NCBI RefSeq assembly: GCF_009711095.1
Contig: NZ_WMJZ01000020.1
Coordinates: forward strand, 33,206-97,205
Length of the DNA stretch: 64,000 bases
Reading direction: 5' to 3'
DNA from: Intestinirhabdus alba
Lineage (GTDB): Bacteria; Pseudomonadota; Gammaproteobacteria; Enterobacterales; Enterobacteriaceae
Of this stretch, positions 50,901-61,613 are shown in pieces. The position numbers and the translations under genes are program-made. Positions within the stretch are counted from its first letter, which is position 1. Every line of letters starts with the position of its first letter. The notes beneath the pieces are model-generated. The model had not been told where the DNA came from. It saw only the letters and a list, made by a program, of their open reading frames with translations, and searched no databases.

Positions 50901-52275
50901 TAATCCGTTTCACCGACAGGTCGGTGTCTACATCTTCACCGCACAGTCTATTTTTTGCACAATTATCTGGATTTCAGGCAGATTTTCCCTACACTGCCAA
51001 TAGCCATCGCTGTCTTTCTAACTGCTGATAGCGCTGAGCCAGCAATACCTCAGCCCGCGAGCTGACTTCCGCACTCGAAAATACCATCCGATCACCGCAC
51101 AATATGCACTGATAGGGATCAACATTGGTAAATTGTTTCATCAATGCGGCATAGCCAGGTTTAGCTGGCTTTGTCCTCACCGCCATCTCCAGAGTCGCAT
51201 AAACTTTAGGCAGTAACCCACCCCGTTTACGGTTAGACAGAAAACCGTAATACCGAACCATTTTAAAATGCCGGCACGGGATGTGACTGATGTAGCGCAG
51301 TAACATCTCTTCCTGACTTAGCATCTGCCTTCGATGTTGCTGCGTACGGTGGTCATAATAGAGATGAACAACAGCGCCGCCGGTGTAATGGCGCAGCGCG
51401 GAGGCCGCCATTGGCGGCCGTTTCAGATAACGGCCAATATAGTTAACGTTTTGGCGGGCATGTTTGGTCTTTTTCGCAAAGTGGATTTTCCAGCGGCGCT
51501 GGAACTGAACCTCAAGGAACTGACACCATTCCCGACAGTCTCGATTATGCTCGTAGCCGGCAGCAAACAAATCCAGGGCTGCGTAGCTCTCCCGTAATAG
51601 TCCGATGGCGGCCTGGCGCCAGTAAGCCTCAACAACCTTCTTTTTGAAGTAAATAGGACGCCAGATGCCGTGTTTAAGGCAAAGCCCCCCGCGGGTCACT
51701 GACAGGTGAATATGCGGGTGCCGGTTAAGCTGTCGTCCATAGGTGTGTAGAGCCACAAACAGACCGATTTCTACGCCAAGTTTTTTGGCCCATTTCAGTA
51801 GGGTATTGGCTGCACAAGAAAATAACTGATTGAGCAGGGGCCAGTTGTTGGCGAAGAGAGGCCAGAGTTTGTCGGGCATGGTAAAGGTGATGTGTTGCCA
51901 TTCGCAGTTGGGGAGGATGTGTTGCTGTTCGGCAATCCATTGCTCAGTGGCTTTCATACCGCAGGCGCTACAGCCTTTACCTTTACAGCTGTAGCAAATG
52001 TATTTGGTGTGTGTGCAATGGGGTGAAGCACAGCAGTATCGGCGCGATCCCATGGCGGGAGTGCCACAGACAAGCATGCGTTCGACGACCAATTGTGTCC
52101 ATTCAGGAATGGCGTCACCGTGTTTAGCGAGTAGCTTGCCCCAGCCATCATCAATCTGGAAGAGGAGTTTTGCGGGTCTGGGAATATACATGCACAGGAT
52201 TATAACGGGCTACGGCAGCTGAGAAAAACGTCTTCCTGACAGAGTCTTAGCTCCCACCGCAGGTGGGCTACTGTT
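50880..52275 (-). mobile_element. IS91-family insertion sequence
   Basis: A full Y2 transposase gene is flanked downstream by the hairpin CACCGAC-AG-GTCGGTG (50911-50926), a good oriIS candidate, and upstream by a CCCACC/GGTGGG hairpin (about 52251-52267), a terIS candidate. A GAAC tetranucleotide on the minus strand (52276-52273) adjoins the latter. IS91 elements move by rolling circle and make no target duplication, so ends are approximate. Confidence 0.8.
50989..52191 (-). CDS. IS91-family Y2 transposase
   Basis: The 400-residue rolling-circle transposase starts MYIPRPAKLLFQIDDGWGKL. It has the N-terminal zinc-binding block (CYSCKGKGCSACG), the HUH motif in NRHPHIHLSVTRGG and the family signature NVNYIGRYLKRPPMAASALR holding a catalytic tyrosine. 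Length is normal for IS91/IS1294-like enzymes and no lesion is visible. Elements of this family can mobilise adjacent DNA by one-ended transposition. Confidence 0.95.
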   Translation of the reverse strand: MYIPRPAKLLFQIDDGWGKLLAKHGDAIPEWTQLVVERMLVCGTPAMGSRRYCCASPHCTHTKYICYSCKGKGCSACGMKATEQWIAEQQHILPNCEWQHITFTMPDKLWPLFANNWPLLNQLFSCAANTLLKWAKKLGVEIGLFVALHTYGRQLNRHPHIHLSVTRGGLCLKHGIWRPIYFKKKVVEAYWRQAAIGLLRESYAALDLFAAGYEHNRDCREWCQFLEVQFQRRWKIHFAKKTKHARQNVNYIGRYLKRPPMAASALRHYTGGAVVHLYYDHRTQQHRRQMLSQEEMLLRYISHIPCRHFKMVRYYGFLSNRKRGGLLPKVYATLEMAVRTKPAKPGYAALMKQFTNVDPYQCILCGDRMVFSSAEVSSRAEVLLAQRYQQLERQRWLLAV

Positions 52276-52942
52276 CTAACCATCAAGAGCGGCATTGAGA
52301 AGGTTATCCATACCAGCATGGTCAGCGTCGGTTAGTTTTTTATTAGTCATGTTAATTTCCAGATGTATTGATGAGTGGAGTTAAAAATATTGGCATAAAT
52401 CAGTGGGTTTCAAGGCAATAAGCGCGTCAAAATGTGCTAAAACCAGCAGTTCTGGACAGTATATAGGCTGTTTGTCTAAGTGCCTGGCGAATTACCCCGG
52501 AGCCGGGAACAGGCCAGCGCCGCTGGCGACCAGTGCGCGGGGATCTGCCCGGAGCGCCGTTAATCTTATTCAAAATATCTGGAGCGGTCGCAGTCGTTCC
52601 GGAAGCTGGCCATCGACATCGAGGCGCAACCGGCGCGAAGGTGATTTGTTGTTTTACAGTGGGTTAGGTTGTTTTCGGTGCAAAAAATATTGGTGAGTAT
52701 TTTTGATGGAGTCAGTAATCTTTATTATATTGAATACTAAAGCCATAGACCGATGATGCAAGATGAACTTCACCTAACGTTAAGCGCCTTAGTCCCCCCT
52801 GACTTACAGGAGGGTAACTTATAGGTGATTCATATTCCATATAAAGCCCCCTTTTAAAAAGGTCATTATGCGGGATATACAGGGTATAAAAAATGCTCAC
52901 TTGTAATAAAGTGAAAGTTTTTGTTATTGCTTATTTATGGGA
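52276..52942. other. Gene-poor stretch beside IS91 with possible remnants
   Basis: A 24-codon frame on the minus strand (52276-52350, MTNKKLTDADHAGMDNLLNA) stops at the IS border and could be the start of a gene cut by the insertion. The GC-rich piece at about 52490-52640 reads partly open on both strands without a recognisable product and differs in composition from the AT-rich DNA on either side. No firm gene. Confidence 0.35.
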
Positions 52943-53146
52943 TTACTTTACATGCTGCCAGACTGACGCGGGAATTTTGTCATATAGTTTATTCATCGTC
53001 AATTCTGCAAGTCGATGATCGGCAGCAGAATTAAATTTCTCCAAATCATCGTCTGACAGGTCATAGCGATTTTTTTCTATCACTTTTTCTAACGTTTCCA
53101 TACAGGCGCAACGCCGTAATTTTAGCAACCAGTCTATTTTTTCCAT
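52943..53146 (-). CDS. Hha/YmoA-family modulator
   Basis: The 67-residue protein starts [20 protein letters not shown] and ends in [20 protein letters not shown], the almost invariant end of Hha/YmoA proteins. These bind H-NS and tune silencing of horizontally acquired AT-rich genes; plasmid copies such as RmoA and Hha-like proteins lower transfer and limit host burden. It is a single gene, not in an obvious operon. Confidence 0.93.
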   Translation of the reverse strand: MEKIDWLLKLRRCACMETLEKVIEKNRYDLSDDDLEKFNSAADHRLAELTMNKLYDKIPASVWQHVK

Positions 53147-53553
53147 TAAAACTTCCCTATGCAGGTCTTTAGTCTGATGATTTTATCACTTGAACAGAAA
53201 TACAGCTACTTCCACAGATGGACAACCACACAGTAAACATAATGAGTTGTATTCATTTTAAGCATTATCAACATGAGCAGAACTGGACAAAATTACCTGA
53301 ATGTCCAATGTGGTACGGGAATGATGTAACAGAGGGATTTACCAGCAGCTCTATGAGAGCACCGACGCATATGCCTGCGATATTGCCATGAGGTACTGTA
53401 GTTGTTAGGACGGTGGCTAATCGGGAGGTAATAGAAATGCAAAAGCCCAGTTTTTCAACTGGGCTTCGCGGTCCCTCAAGGGGAGAAAATCTGAATGGCC
53501 TCTATGGGCTACATGGCTAGTTTAGCAAATCAGTAGTTTGTGTCAATAGTAAA
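53147..53553. other. Intergenic region upstream of the Hha-like gene
   Basis: AT-rich, no credible gene. It must contain the promoter of the Hha-like gene at its left end and the toxin terminator at 53441-53468 at its right end. Confidence 0.5.
53441..53468 (-). terminator. Rho-independent terminator after the PemK-like gene
   Basis: A 10-bp perfect stem AAGCCCAGTT/AACTGGGCTT (53443-53452 with 53457-53466) is followed on the minus strand by TTTTGC. It lies about 90 bases beyond the toxin stop and would also end the glycan operon transcript. Confidence 0.75.
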
Positions 53554-54027
53554 CTATTTTTCAGGCTCCTGCTGTGCTGGAACAAGCGCAGTTGCATTGA
53601 TAGCTTTGATTACAGCCTTTTGTAGGTTTGTGACAATTTCACGTGAAAGCGTCTGCGTTATCCATCCCCTATCTACTTCCATAGGTCTGTTAAGTCGCTG
53701 ATTACTTACGGTTTGTACCATGTCGCATTTAACCCAACTAGTTGTTTGAGGGAAATATTTTGCTGCTTTAATTATCCCTTCAGGTAATTCAACGTGAAGG
53801 CCGTTATTAAGTTTAGCAGGATCTTTTGTGGTCGAAATCGGGACCACAATACAAGCATTGCCATTCAGACGCCCATTTAATACCACGACGAGTCTACATT
53901 TAATCATTTCAGGGGGGATATGAGCATCGACAGCTGTCGAAACTACACCCCCGTTCTCATCTTTCAAGTAGTTTCCGTAATTGCAGGTGAGAATTTGCCC
54001 TACTTTAGGGGAGAAATTTATCGGCAT
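53554..54027 (-). CDS. PemK/MazF-family toxin-like protein
   Basis: The 157-residue product starts MPINFSPKVGQILTCNYGNY. The PemK/MazF-type barrel is suggested by KVGQILTCNYG, IKCRLVVVLNGRLNGNACIV, VPISTT and SWVKCDMVQTVSNQRLNRP. Family members are mRNA interferases. It has no recognisable antitoxin gene next to it: upstream is the glycan operon, 61 bases away. Many such solo proteins are annotated only by fold, so activity is uncertain. Confidence 0.8.
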   Translation of the reverse strand: MPINFSPKVGQILTCNYGNYLKDENGGVVSTAVDAHIPPEMIKCRLVVVLNGRLNGNACIVVPISTTKDPAKLNNGLHVELPEGIIKAAKYFPQTTSWVKCDMVQTVSNQRLNRPMEVDRGWITQTLSREIVTNLQKAVIKAINATALVPAQQEPEK

Positions 54028-54088
54028 ATCAGAGCCTTCAGGTAGTCGAAGAATAGAACATACATTACTACACAGGAAAGGCTAGGTG

Positions 54089-54859
54089 CTACATGGCGTA
54101 TCTAATTCTATGATCATGAGGGACGAAGTTGGCAAGATAAAACTGCTCTGACGCCGTAACCAGGGCTGGCGTATGGGCAAAATTACCTTCATAGACCAGC
54201 CTGCCTGTAATCTGACGGATGGCGTGTATCCAGAACCATTGTTCCGGGACGTAGCGCCAGGCGCTCCAGAGACCGGGCATCCTTGCCGGGCAAAAGAGAG
54301 ACGTATCGGCCTGCGGTGCGCTAAAGAAAAGGCGGACATCTTCAGTTTTGCCGGCCAGCAGGATATCGCCGGGATGAAACAGAAAGGGCAGGCTTCCTTT
54401 TGGATCCCGGGCGAACCAGGAAGCATTAATGACCCGGTGACTGAAAACCTTAAAGGCCTCCTGTCTTGGAGGACCGGCATCCCTCAGGACATCCTGCTCA
54501 ATCCGGTCAAGGAGTGCGCGGGAGGACAGCCATGTGTCCGTTCGCAGTTTTATAACCAGCGGACGGCTGGCTGCCTGCAGGCCTGCACGGGCTGAACACA
54601 ACAGACGATTCAGGTTCGTTGTCCAGCGCCCGGAAATATCGTGGCCAGTCAGCGGCCCCGGATCATTACTCAGGATCAGACGTACCCCCATCCGCGCCAG
54701 GCGGGCGTTCAGCAGGGCATCTGTCGTCGGCGTGCTGTGCCAGGTGGATACAATGATTTCAGCGTCAGGGAACGTGTTGCGCGTTCGCTGCAGGTAAAGA
54801 TACAGCGTGGAGCATCTCACGTCGGCCGGTCCCTGAAAGACAATACTGAGGTTATGCAC
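54089..54859 (-). CDS. WavE-type lipopolysaccharide/glycan glycosyltransferase
   Basis: The 256-residue protein starts with GTG 54859 (MHNLSIVFQGPADVRCSTLY), right after GGAGGG. The pattern IVFQGP at the N-terminus, DAEIIVSTWHS, RPLVIKLRTDTWLSSRALLD and a late EQWFWIHAIRQ fits the WavE LPS synthesis family. It would add a sugar in the cytoplasm to a lipid-linked or core glycan. It is the last gene of the operon and overlaps the previous stop by eight bases. Confidence 0.78.
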   Translation of the reverse strand: MHNLSIVFQGPADVRCSTLYLYLQRTRNTFPDAEIIVSTWHSTPTTDALLNARLARMGVRLILSNDPGPLTGHDISGRWTTNLNRLLCSARAGLQAASRPLVIKLRTDTWLSSRALLDRIEQDVLRDAGPPRQEAFKVFSHRVINASWFARDPKGSLPFLFHPGDILLAGKTEDVRLFFSAPQADTSLFCPARMPGLWSAWRYVPEQWFWIHAIRQITGRLVYEGNFAHTPALVTASEQFYLANFVPHDHRIRYAM

Positions 54860-55331
54860 TGGCCCTCCCTCGTCTCAATAATCGGCGGACAATATGTGCC
54901 GCTCTGCCGGCCGCCACCGGAGCCAGACAGCAAAGAACAAAGCGCAGCAGAAGTCTGCCTGCGGGAGGAGAGTCCGGGGTGGATAAGGCCAGGTATTGCG
55001 TCCACGCCTGATGTTGGATCTGGCTGTCATTTCCCGTCAGGATCAGGTTTATTTCCGGGGCATCTGCCGGTGTGGTGGCATAGAAATGAGCCAGTACGGG
55101 CCAGACAGTCTGAGGCGGCGTTGCTTTACCTGTCTGGTACAGCACGATAATACGTACCTGTGTTCCCTGTTGCAGGGCCTTCGACATCACGATACGGTTA
55201 CCGCAAAGCGTCAGCCACAAACAGGCGGCATTCCGGTACCCCGGAAGTGTCCCGCTGGCTTCTGTGATGTTTAACCAGGCAGAGATCCGGGACAGTTCAG
55301 CCCGGAAAACCCGAATATCACTTAGTGTCAT
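54852..55331 (-). CDS. Unknown protein of the glycan operon
   Basis: The 159-residue product starts MTLSDIRVFRAELSRISAWL; ATG 55331 overlaps the end of the glycosyltransferase gene by 14 bases. An alpha/beta N-terminal part (ACLWLTLCGNRIVMSKALQQ and VRIIVLYQTGKATPP) and a basic hydrophobic C-terminal helix (RLLLRFVLCCLAPVAAGRAA) suggest membrane association. No family recognised. Its coding overlaps on both sides argue for a real operon member. Confidence 0.65.
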   Translation of the reverse strand: MTLSDIRVFRAELSRISAWLNITEASGTLPGYRNAACLWLTLCGNRIVMSKALQQGTQVRIIVLYQTGKATPPQTVWPVLAHFYATTPADAPEINLILTGNDSQIQHQAWTQYLALSTPDSPPAGRLLLRFVLCCLAPVAAGRAAHIVRRLLRRGRASA

Positions 55332-57036
55332 GAGTACTCTCCGTGATCCGGGGGGGACGGGAAGCCAGCTCGCGCCACAACGCAAAAACCGAAAGCCGGA
55401 GCCAGGTGTGCCTGCTGCCGTAGCGTAGCCAGAATGCACTGAGCAGGCTTCCCGCTATACGGGCCGCGCGGGGCGTCGGGCGAGGGGCATCCGGCTGAAA
55501 GGGGGAACTGAAGATGTTATTGAACACCTGCCGGATCAGCGTAGGATGACGCAGGAACGTCGTTTTCTTTTCCGCAGGCGTTATGGCGCTGTTGAGCGTG
55601 TCTTCCAGCATCTTTGCTTCATCCGGAACGGGGGATTCACAGAGGATTAACTGGTACCAGTCATTCAGCAGCGAATCGGTATTCCCTCTTGCTGCCCACA
55701 ATAAACGGATAATGAGGCGATAACGCTGTATACCGGGCAGTGACGGAGGAATGCTGTCCTTCAGTGCATCGGTAGTATAGCGGGCCGCAAACTGACGTAA
55801 CCGGTGATGTCCTTCGGCCTCCCGGACCGGAAGATGTGGTCGACGGGGTAGCAGGAATGTTCCCCAGGGGCGTTCCGAAACCGGCCGGCCGGAACGGGTG
55901 ATCCCGCTCAGCCGCCCCATGTAGTGCATTACACTTCGGTAAGACAGGCTCTGCGTCAGGGTGTATGGATTGATCCGGGAAGGGATCCCCGCCTGTGCGG
56001 CACTGAAGGCCTGCTCCAGATCTTCATAGTCCTGCCAGAACAGTGCCTCGTTCTGCGGGATATGGGCCCATACGCTGCGCTTGCATAAATACAGACTACC
56101 GGTCAGATAATCCCGGCTGAAATCACTGCGGGCAGGGTGTTGGGCATATAAAGGAAGATCTGCAAGACAGGTTATCTCTTCCCTTGAGGGGCGTGTGGCT
56201 GGCCACTCCGGTGCCGGAAGTTGTGTTGCGACGCCAAAATCAGAATACCGTAATGGCAGCGTCTGTCCGGTACCGGCGAACCAGAACGACTGAAACCCGG
56301 TCAGTGGGAAATCATCCCCGAAGCGTTGCACCGCGGTATAAAAATTACGCGGGAGCAGCACCCTGTCGTGCAGAATGCACAGGTTCGGATAGCGGGCCGT
56401 GCGGGCCAGGAGATTTTTTTTCCGGGTAATGTGCAGTGGCGACGCTGCGATGTCCTCACCCACAATACGCACCTGAGACCAGTAGCGAAAACCGGCGGCA
56501 GGCAGGCCGCAGAGAATAATCTCGTAAACCGGCAGCGCCAGCTCGAGAATACGTGCGACACAGAGATTCAGCGCTGTGGGGTCTCCGTTACCTGTCGGGA
56601 TACAAAAACTCCATTCCCCTAGACCGCGATCGGCCTCGGCCGGAAGAGAGGCTACCTTTGTAAAGCGTATCACTCCTCCGGGGGATCTTTTTTCTGCCCG
56701 GAATGCCTTTCGGTACCAGCTCCGTTCCAGGAGCCGGACGATACAGTCAGACTGCTGCAGGTACAGACAACGTCCCACAGCCATATGCAGGGCAATGTCC
56801 CAGAACAACAGCGCATACAGCGGCGTCGTGTCGAAATGGGTCAGTACCACGTCGCCGTCAGGGACCTCCTGAAGACGGCAGCAGGCATCCAGTTTTCGGG
56901 CCGGCGCCGGAGCCCGGGCAAACGTGATGACGATGGTGTCAGGCGGGCATTCGGCCGCCAGCACGTGCATATCAAGTGCTTCCCGGCAAGCGGGATAGCG
57001 CAGCGCTCGCCGGTGAGACAGGGCGATCAGATACAT
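55318..57036 (-). CDS. Large two-part glycosyltransferase
   Basis: This 572-residue product starts MYLIALSHRRALRYPACREA. An N-terminal segment (1-~145) resembles a nucleotide-sugar-binding or tethering domain; residues ~150-400 look like a GT-A fold, with KKNLLARTARYPNLCILHDR (acidic metal-binding type HDR), FWQDYEDLEQAFSAAQAGIP as catalytic-type acidic patch, and an SGSLYLCKR-like strand. The C-terminal ~170 residues are helical. Probably a GT2-like enzyme; donor and acceptor unknown. It overlaps the nucleotidyltransferase gene by ten bases. Confidence 0.7.
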   Translation of the reverse strand: MYLIALSHRRALRYPACREALDMHVLAAECPPDTIVITFARAPAPARKLDACCRLQEVPDGDVVLTHFDTTPLYALLFWDIALHMAVGRCLYLQQSDCIVRLLERSWYRKAFRAEKRSPGGVIRFTKVASLPAEADRGLGEWSFCIPTGNGDPTALNLCVARILELALPVYEIILCGLPAAGFRYWSQVRIVGEDIAASPLHITRKKNLLARTARYPNLCILHDRVLLPRNFYTAVQRFGDDFPLTGFQSFWFAGTGQTLPLRYSDFGVATQLPAPEWPATRPSREEITCLADLPLYAQHPARSDFSRDYLTGSLYLCKRSVWAHIPQNEALFWQDYEDLEQAFSAAQAGIPSRINPYTLTQSLSYRSVMHYMGRLSGITRSGRPVSERPWGTFLLPRRPHLPVREAEGHHRLRQFAARYTTDALKDSIPPSLPGIQRYRLIIRLLWAARGNTDSLLNDWYQLILCESPVPDEAKMLEDTLNSAITPAEKKTTFLRHPTLIRQVFNNIFSSPFQPDAPRPTPRAARIAGSLLSAFWLRYGSRHTWLRLSVFALWRELASRPPRITESTHDTK

Positions 57037-57803
57037 GCCTTCACCCTCAGCGGCGCCAGGGCCCGTGACAAAACTGGGTGGGCCAGGAAGGCGGTCAAAT
57101 CCTCCGGGGTACCCAGTCCGTGCATCCCGTCACCGTCGCGACCTGTGCTGTAAATACCTATCCGGGCGCCTGTTTCCTGGTACATGCGGGTATATACGGG
57201 GGCGACATAAAATTCGCCCTGGCTGCGCTCGTTATCGTCCATCATTGCTCTGGCATAACGGCAGAAATCGCGGCCATGCCGGAAATTATAAATACCGGCC
57301 GTCGCCATTTCAGAGACCACTTCTTTTTCCACCACCCGGGTGACCAGACCCTGCTCATTCAGGCAGGCATAGGACCATTTTGGTGAAGACGCATGCATGG
57401 TCATCAACAGGCCCGACAAGTTCTGACGCGCCATAGTGGCAAGGTAGTCATTTATATCGGCAGAAAACCACTGATCGGCGTTGGCTATCATCAGGGGAGA
57501 GGCATTATCAATAAAAGGGGCCGCCTGCAGCACAGAGCAGGCCGCGCCCTCTGTCAGGCCGGATAGCCCGATAATCTTACAACCTGGAGCCAGTTCCTCC
57601 AGGCGGGAGCGGAAATGATAACGATCCAGATGCGCCTGCTGGCAGATAAAAATAAAACGGTGCGGACAGGCCGGGCGCAGGCTTGAGATAACCAGCTCGA
57701 TCATCGGGACGCCGGCCACCGAAATGAACGGTTTGGGATCGACGTAACCTGCCTGCGAAAACCGGGACCCCAGCCCGGTCATCGGGATAACGATGTTCAG
57801 CAT
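57027..57803 (-). CDS. Sugar nucleotidyltransferase-like protein
   Basis: The 258-residue protein starts [20 protein letters not shown]. The opening (GLGSRF then DPKPFISVAGVPMIELVI) is the nucleotide-binding signature of sugar-phosphate nucleotidyltransferases; IANADQWFSADINDYLATMA supplies the metal-binding acidic position (NAD), and VVEKEVVSEMATAGIYNFRH is the usual sugar-side strand. It would make the activated sugar for the operon's transferases. It overlaps both neighbours by a few bases. Confidence 0.85.
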   Translation of the reverse strand: MLNIVIPMTGLGSRFSQAGYVDPKPFISVAGVPMIELVISSLRPACPHRFIFICQQAHLDRYHFRSRLEELAPGCKIIGLSGLTEGAACSVLQAAPFIDNASPLMIANADQWFSADINDYLATMARQNLSGLLMTMHASSPKWSYACLNEQGLVTRVVEKEVVSEMATAGIYNFRHGRDFCRYARAMMDDNERSQGEFYVAPVYTRMYQETGARIGIYSTGRDGDGMHGLGTPEDLTAFLAHPVLSRALAPLRVKACI

Positions 57804-58171
57804 GTTGTTTCTCCGGCCAGGAACTTATCATTCAGCACGCCCGGGTGTTTCACCACCACGGTTCGGCAGTCTTCCAGGGCCACAAAAGAAGAGGGGGTGT
57901 TGGGGGCCAGCGTCAGAATATCGCCCGGAAACAGAAGTCTTCCGGCCATCCAGGCCCGCCCGGACAGCAGAAGAGTAATTTCCGTTGCCTGGCGGTGATA
58001 GTGGTATTCACCTTTGTATCCAGCCGGAAATGCCTGGACCGCGACCTCCACATCAGAAGTGTTATAGGATGCGGGCTGAAAGGCGCCGACAAACCAGCCG
58101 CCGATCATATCGTCCAGTCGGGACTGGGTGATGTTCCCGACCGGGGCATCAGTGTGTGGAAAAGGAGTCAT
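57797..58171 (-). CDS. Cupin-fold protein of the glycan operon
   Basis: The 124-residue protein starts [21 protein letters not shown] cupin motif HYHRQATE (H-x-H-x4-E, near residue 57) with a later [15 protein letters not shown] marks a metal-binding beta barrel. Small cupins in sugar clusters act as isomerases/epimerases or sensors of nucleotide sugars; which one here is unknown. It overlaps the transferase upstream by 23 bases and the nucleotidyltransferase by seven. Confidence 0.8.
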   Translation of the reverse strand: MTPFPHTDAPVGNITQSRLDDMIGGWFVGAFQPASYNTSDVEVAVQAFPAGYKGEYHYHRQATEITLLLSGRAWMAGRLLFPGDILTLAPNTPSSFVALEDCRTVVVKHPGVLNDKFLAGETTC

Positions 58172-59381
58172 AACGTTTTTCCTGAAAAGTAAGGGATGAC
58201 GCAGTGTTGCAATGAAAACGGAGATCCTGAGGAAAGCTCAGGCACCCCCGGTACTGCCAGTAGCGGGTTGCCGTGAGCTGGCGCTGGTTCCGGGGGATTT
58301 GCATGAGCGTTGCCGTCAGGTTGGCATCGTTATGGCGCGCCAGCCAGATACCGGCCCGGGTGCGGAACTGCCGGATAAAGACCGGGTCCTGTGTCAGATT
58401 AAACGCCATTAAATCGCTGACGGCCTGATCGAACAGCAGCCGATCGGACTGGGCGTACGGATTAAGAAGCTGCCCGAGCGGGGTTGGATCCATCAGGCGG
58501 AATCGTTCAGCCTCCCGGAGCTTGCTGGCTGACTGCAGTCCGGTGGCCATAAAGATCCCACCGGCCACGCACAACAGACCACCGGTCAGAATCAGACCGG
58601 TGCGACGGTGTCTTCCCGTCCGGTAGCGCCCGAACGGACGGGTGACGCGTACGGGCAGGGCCAGCCAGAGCAGCACAACCAGCAAAAAACCGTGTATGGC
58701 GCTGACATACACAGGCAATTCAACCAGGATATGCAGCACCAGTGGCAGGAACAGCACCCCGCGACAGGCGGTTTTCCATCGCCGGGTCCGGGTAACGAGG
58801 GAAGCAAACGGCAGGGCCAGTACGCCTCCCCAGAGCAGCAGACCGGTCAGGGCGGCAATCCCACCCTCAGCCCACACGTAAGCGATTTCGTTATGTGGAT
58901 GCGTGACGGTCACGGTAAAGGGATTTACAAGCCCGGCGCTGACCAGCGCATAAGGGAACTGTGTCTCGAAGGTGGACAGCCCGCTACCGGTAACGGGATG
59001 GGCGGCAATCATGGCCATCGACCCCAGTAACATGGCACGGCGCTCCTGGTTGGAGTGCTGGCGGTTCCATGCCAGACGCGTATCCGTCCCGGCGGGGCGG
59101 GTATCGCCGGCCTGCGGCGTCTGCCCTGCCGGCAGAAGCTGTGCCGGACGATAATGAAGCGATGCCTGTCCCAGTAGTCCGCCGATGATAAGTAAGAAGA
59201 TAATACTTACCCTGCGGTATACGGCGGCCATTCGTGCACATGCCAGTAACATGAGCACAAATATCGCCGCGCCGGTACCCGTATAGAACAGCACCGGTAT
59301 CACCAGTGGCAATTTCTTATGGCCTGCTTCCAGGTGCCGCTGCATGGTAGCCACTGCGTAGCGTATCAGGCGGAAAGCCAT
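58149..59381 (-). pseudogene. Rpn-PglL chimera: truncated O-antigen ligase/O-oligosaccharyltransferase
   Basis: The 410-codon frame has two origins. Its first ~34 codons ([20 protein letters not shown] then [14 protein letters not shown]) are Rpn-family. From about 59280 on it is a Wzy_C-type membrane protein: several membrane segments, a periplasmic loop with [20 protein letters not shown], and a C-terminal soluble domain ([16 protein letters not shown]) as in PglL-type O-oligosaccharyltransferases. PglL/WaaL-type proteins have about 10-12 segments; the first ~150-200 residues are missing here. Export function is probably lost. Confidence 0.72.
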
Positions 59382-59508
59382 ATGTTTTCCGGCGTTGACT
59401 GATGCTCAACCAGAACATGAATATACCCGTCACCGGTAGTGGTTTTCAGGCTGTAGATAACGTCGCTGAAATACTGGCGGAGATCAACTTCGACAAACGA
59501 ACCAGACT

Positions 59509-59513
59509 CCAGT
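59509..59513. repeat. Target-site duplication CCAGT, left copy
   Basis: CCAGT at 59509-59513 and 61468-61472 flank the IS21-family element directly; joining the flanks through one copy restores the Rpn reading frame exactly. Confidence 0.9.
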
Positions 59514-59554
59514 TGTTACCAACGGTGCGAAAGTGATCCATATCCGACGCCTGA

Positions 59555-61451
<1,897 letters not shown>

Positions 61452-61467
61452 TTATCCGTCGTTGACA

Positions 61468-61472
61468 CCAGT
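61468..61472. repeat. Target-site duplication CCAGT, right copy
   Basis: Right-hand partner of the copy at 59509-59513; it adjoins the TGACA end of the IS21-family element. Confidence 0.9.
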
Positions 61473-61613
61473 TTCAGCGTGCTGAGATCGCAGATGGCGC
61501 GCAGCTCTGCGGGCAGGTGGAGTTCCATAAAATCACGGGCAATATCCGGTTGCGTCAGGAACTGCCTGAACGTGGTATCGTGGGGTGTGGGTGTGCTGCT
61601 TTTCTTCTTCATC

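Noticed and set aside
50829..52287. 12-mer CTTGATGGTTAG inverted on both sides of the IS91-type element
   Set aside because: Unlikely by chance, but IS91 elements lack such terminal repeats and the copies fall in different contexts; no mechanism could be supported.
52403..52696. 97-codon plus-strand frame in the GC-rich piece beside IS91
   Set aside because: Ser/Arg-rich without a start signal; also partly open on the other strand. Left as possible remnant only.
52712..52900. 62-codon minus-strand frame with a SPISYPPVSQGG segment
   Set aside because: No ribosome-binding site and the kind of short frame seen in repetitive non-coding DNA; not supported as a gene.
53427..54027. Type III toxin-antitoxin idea (RNA repeats with a MazF-fold toxin)
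   Set aside because: The hairpin lies downstream of the toxin, not upstream, and no tandem RNA repeats are present.
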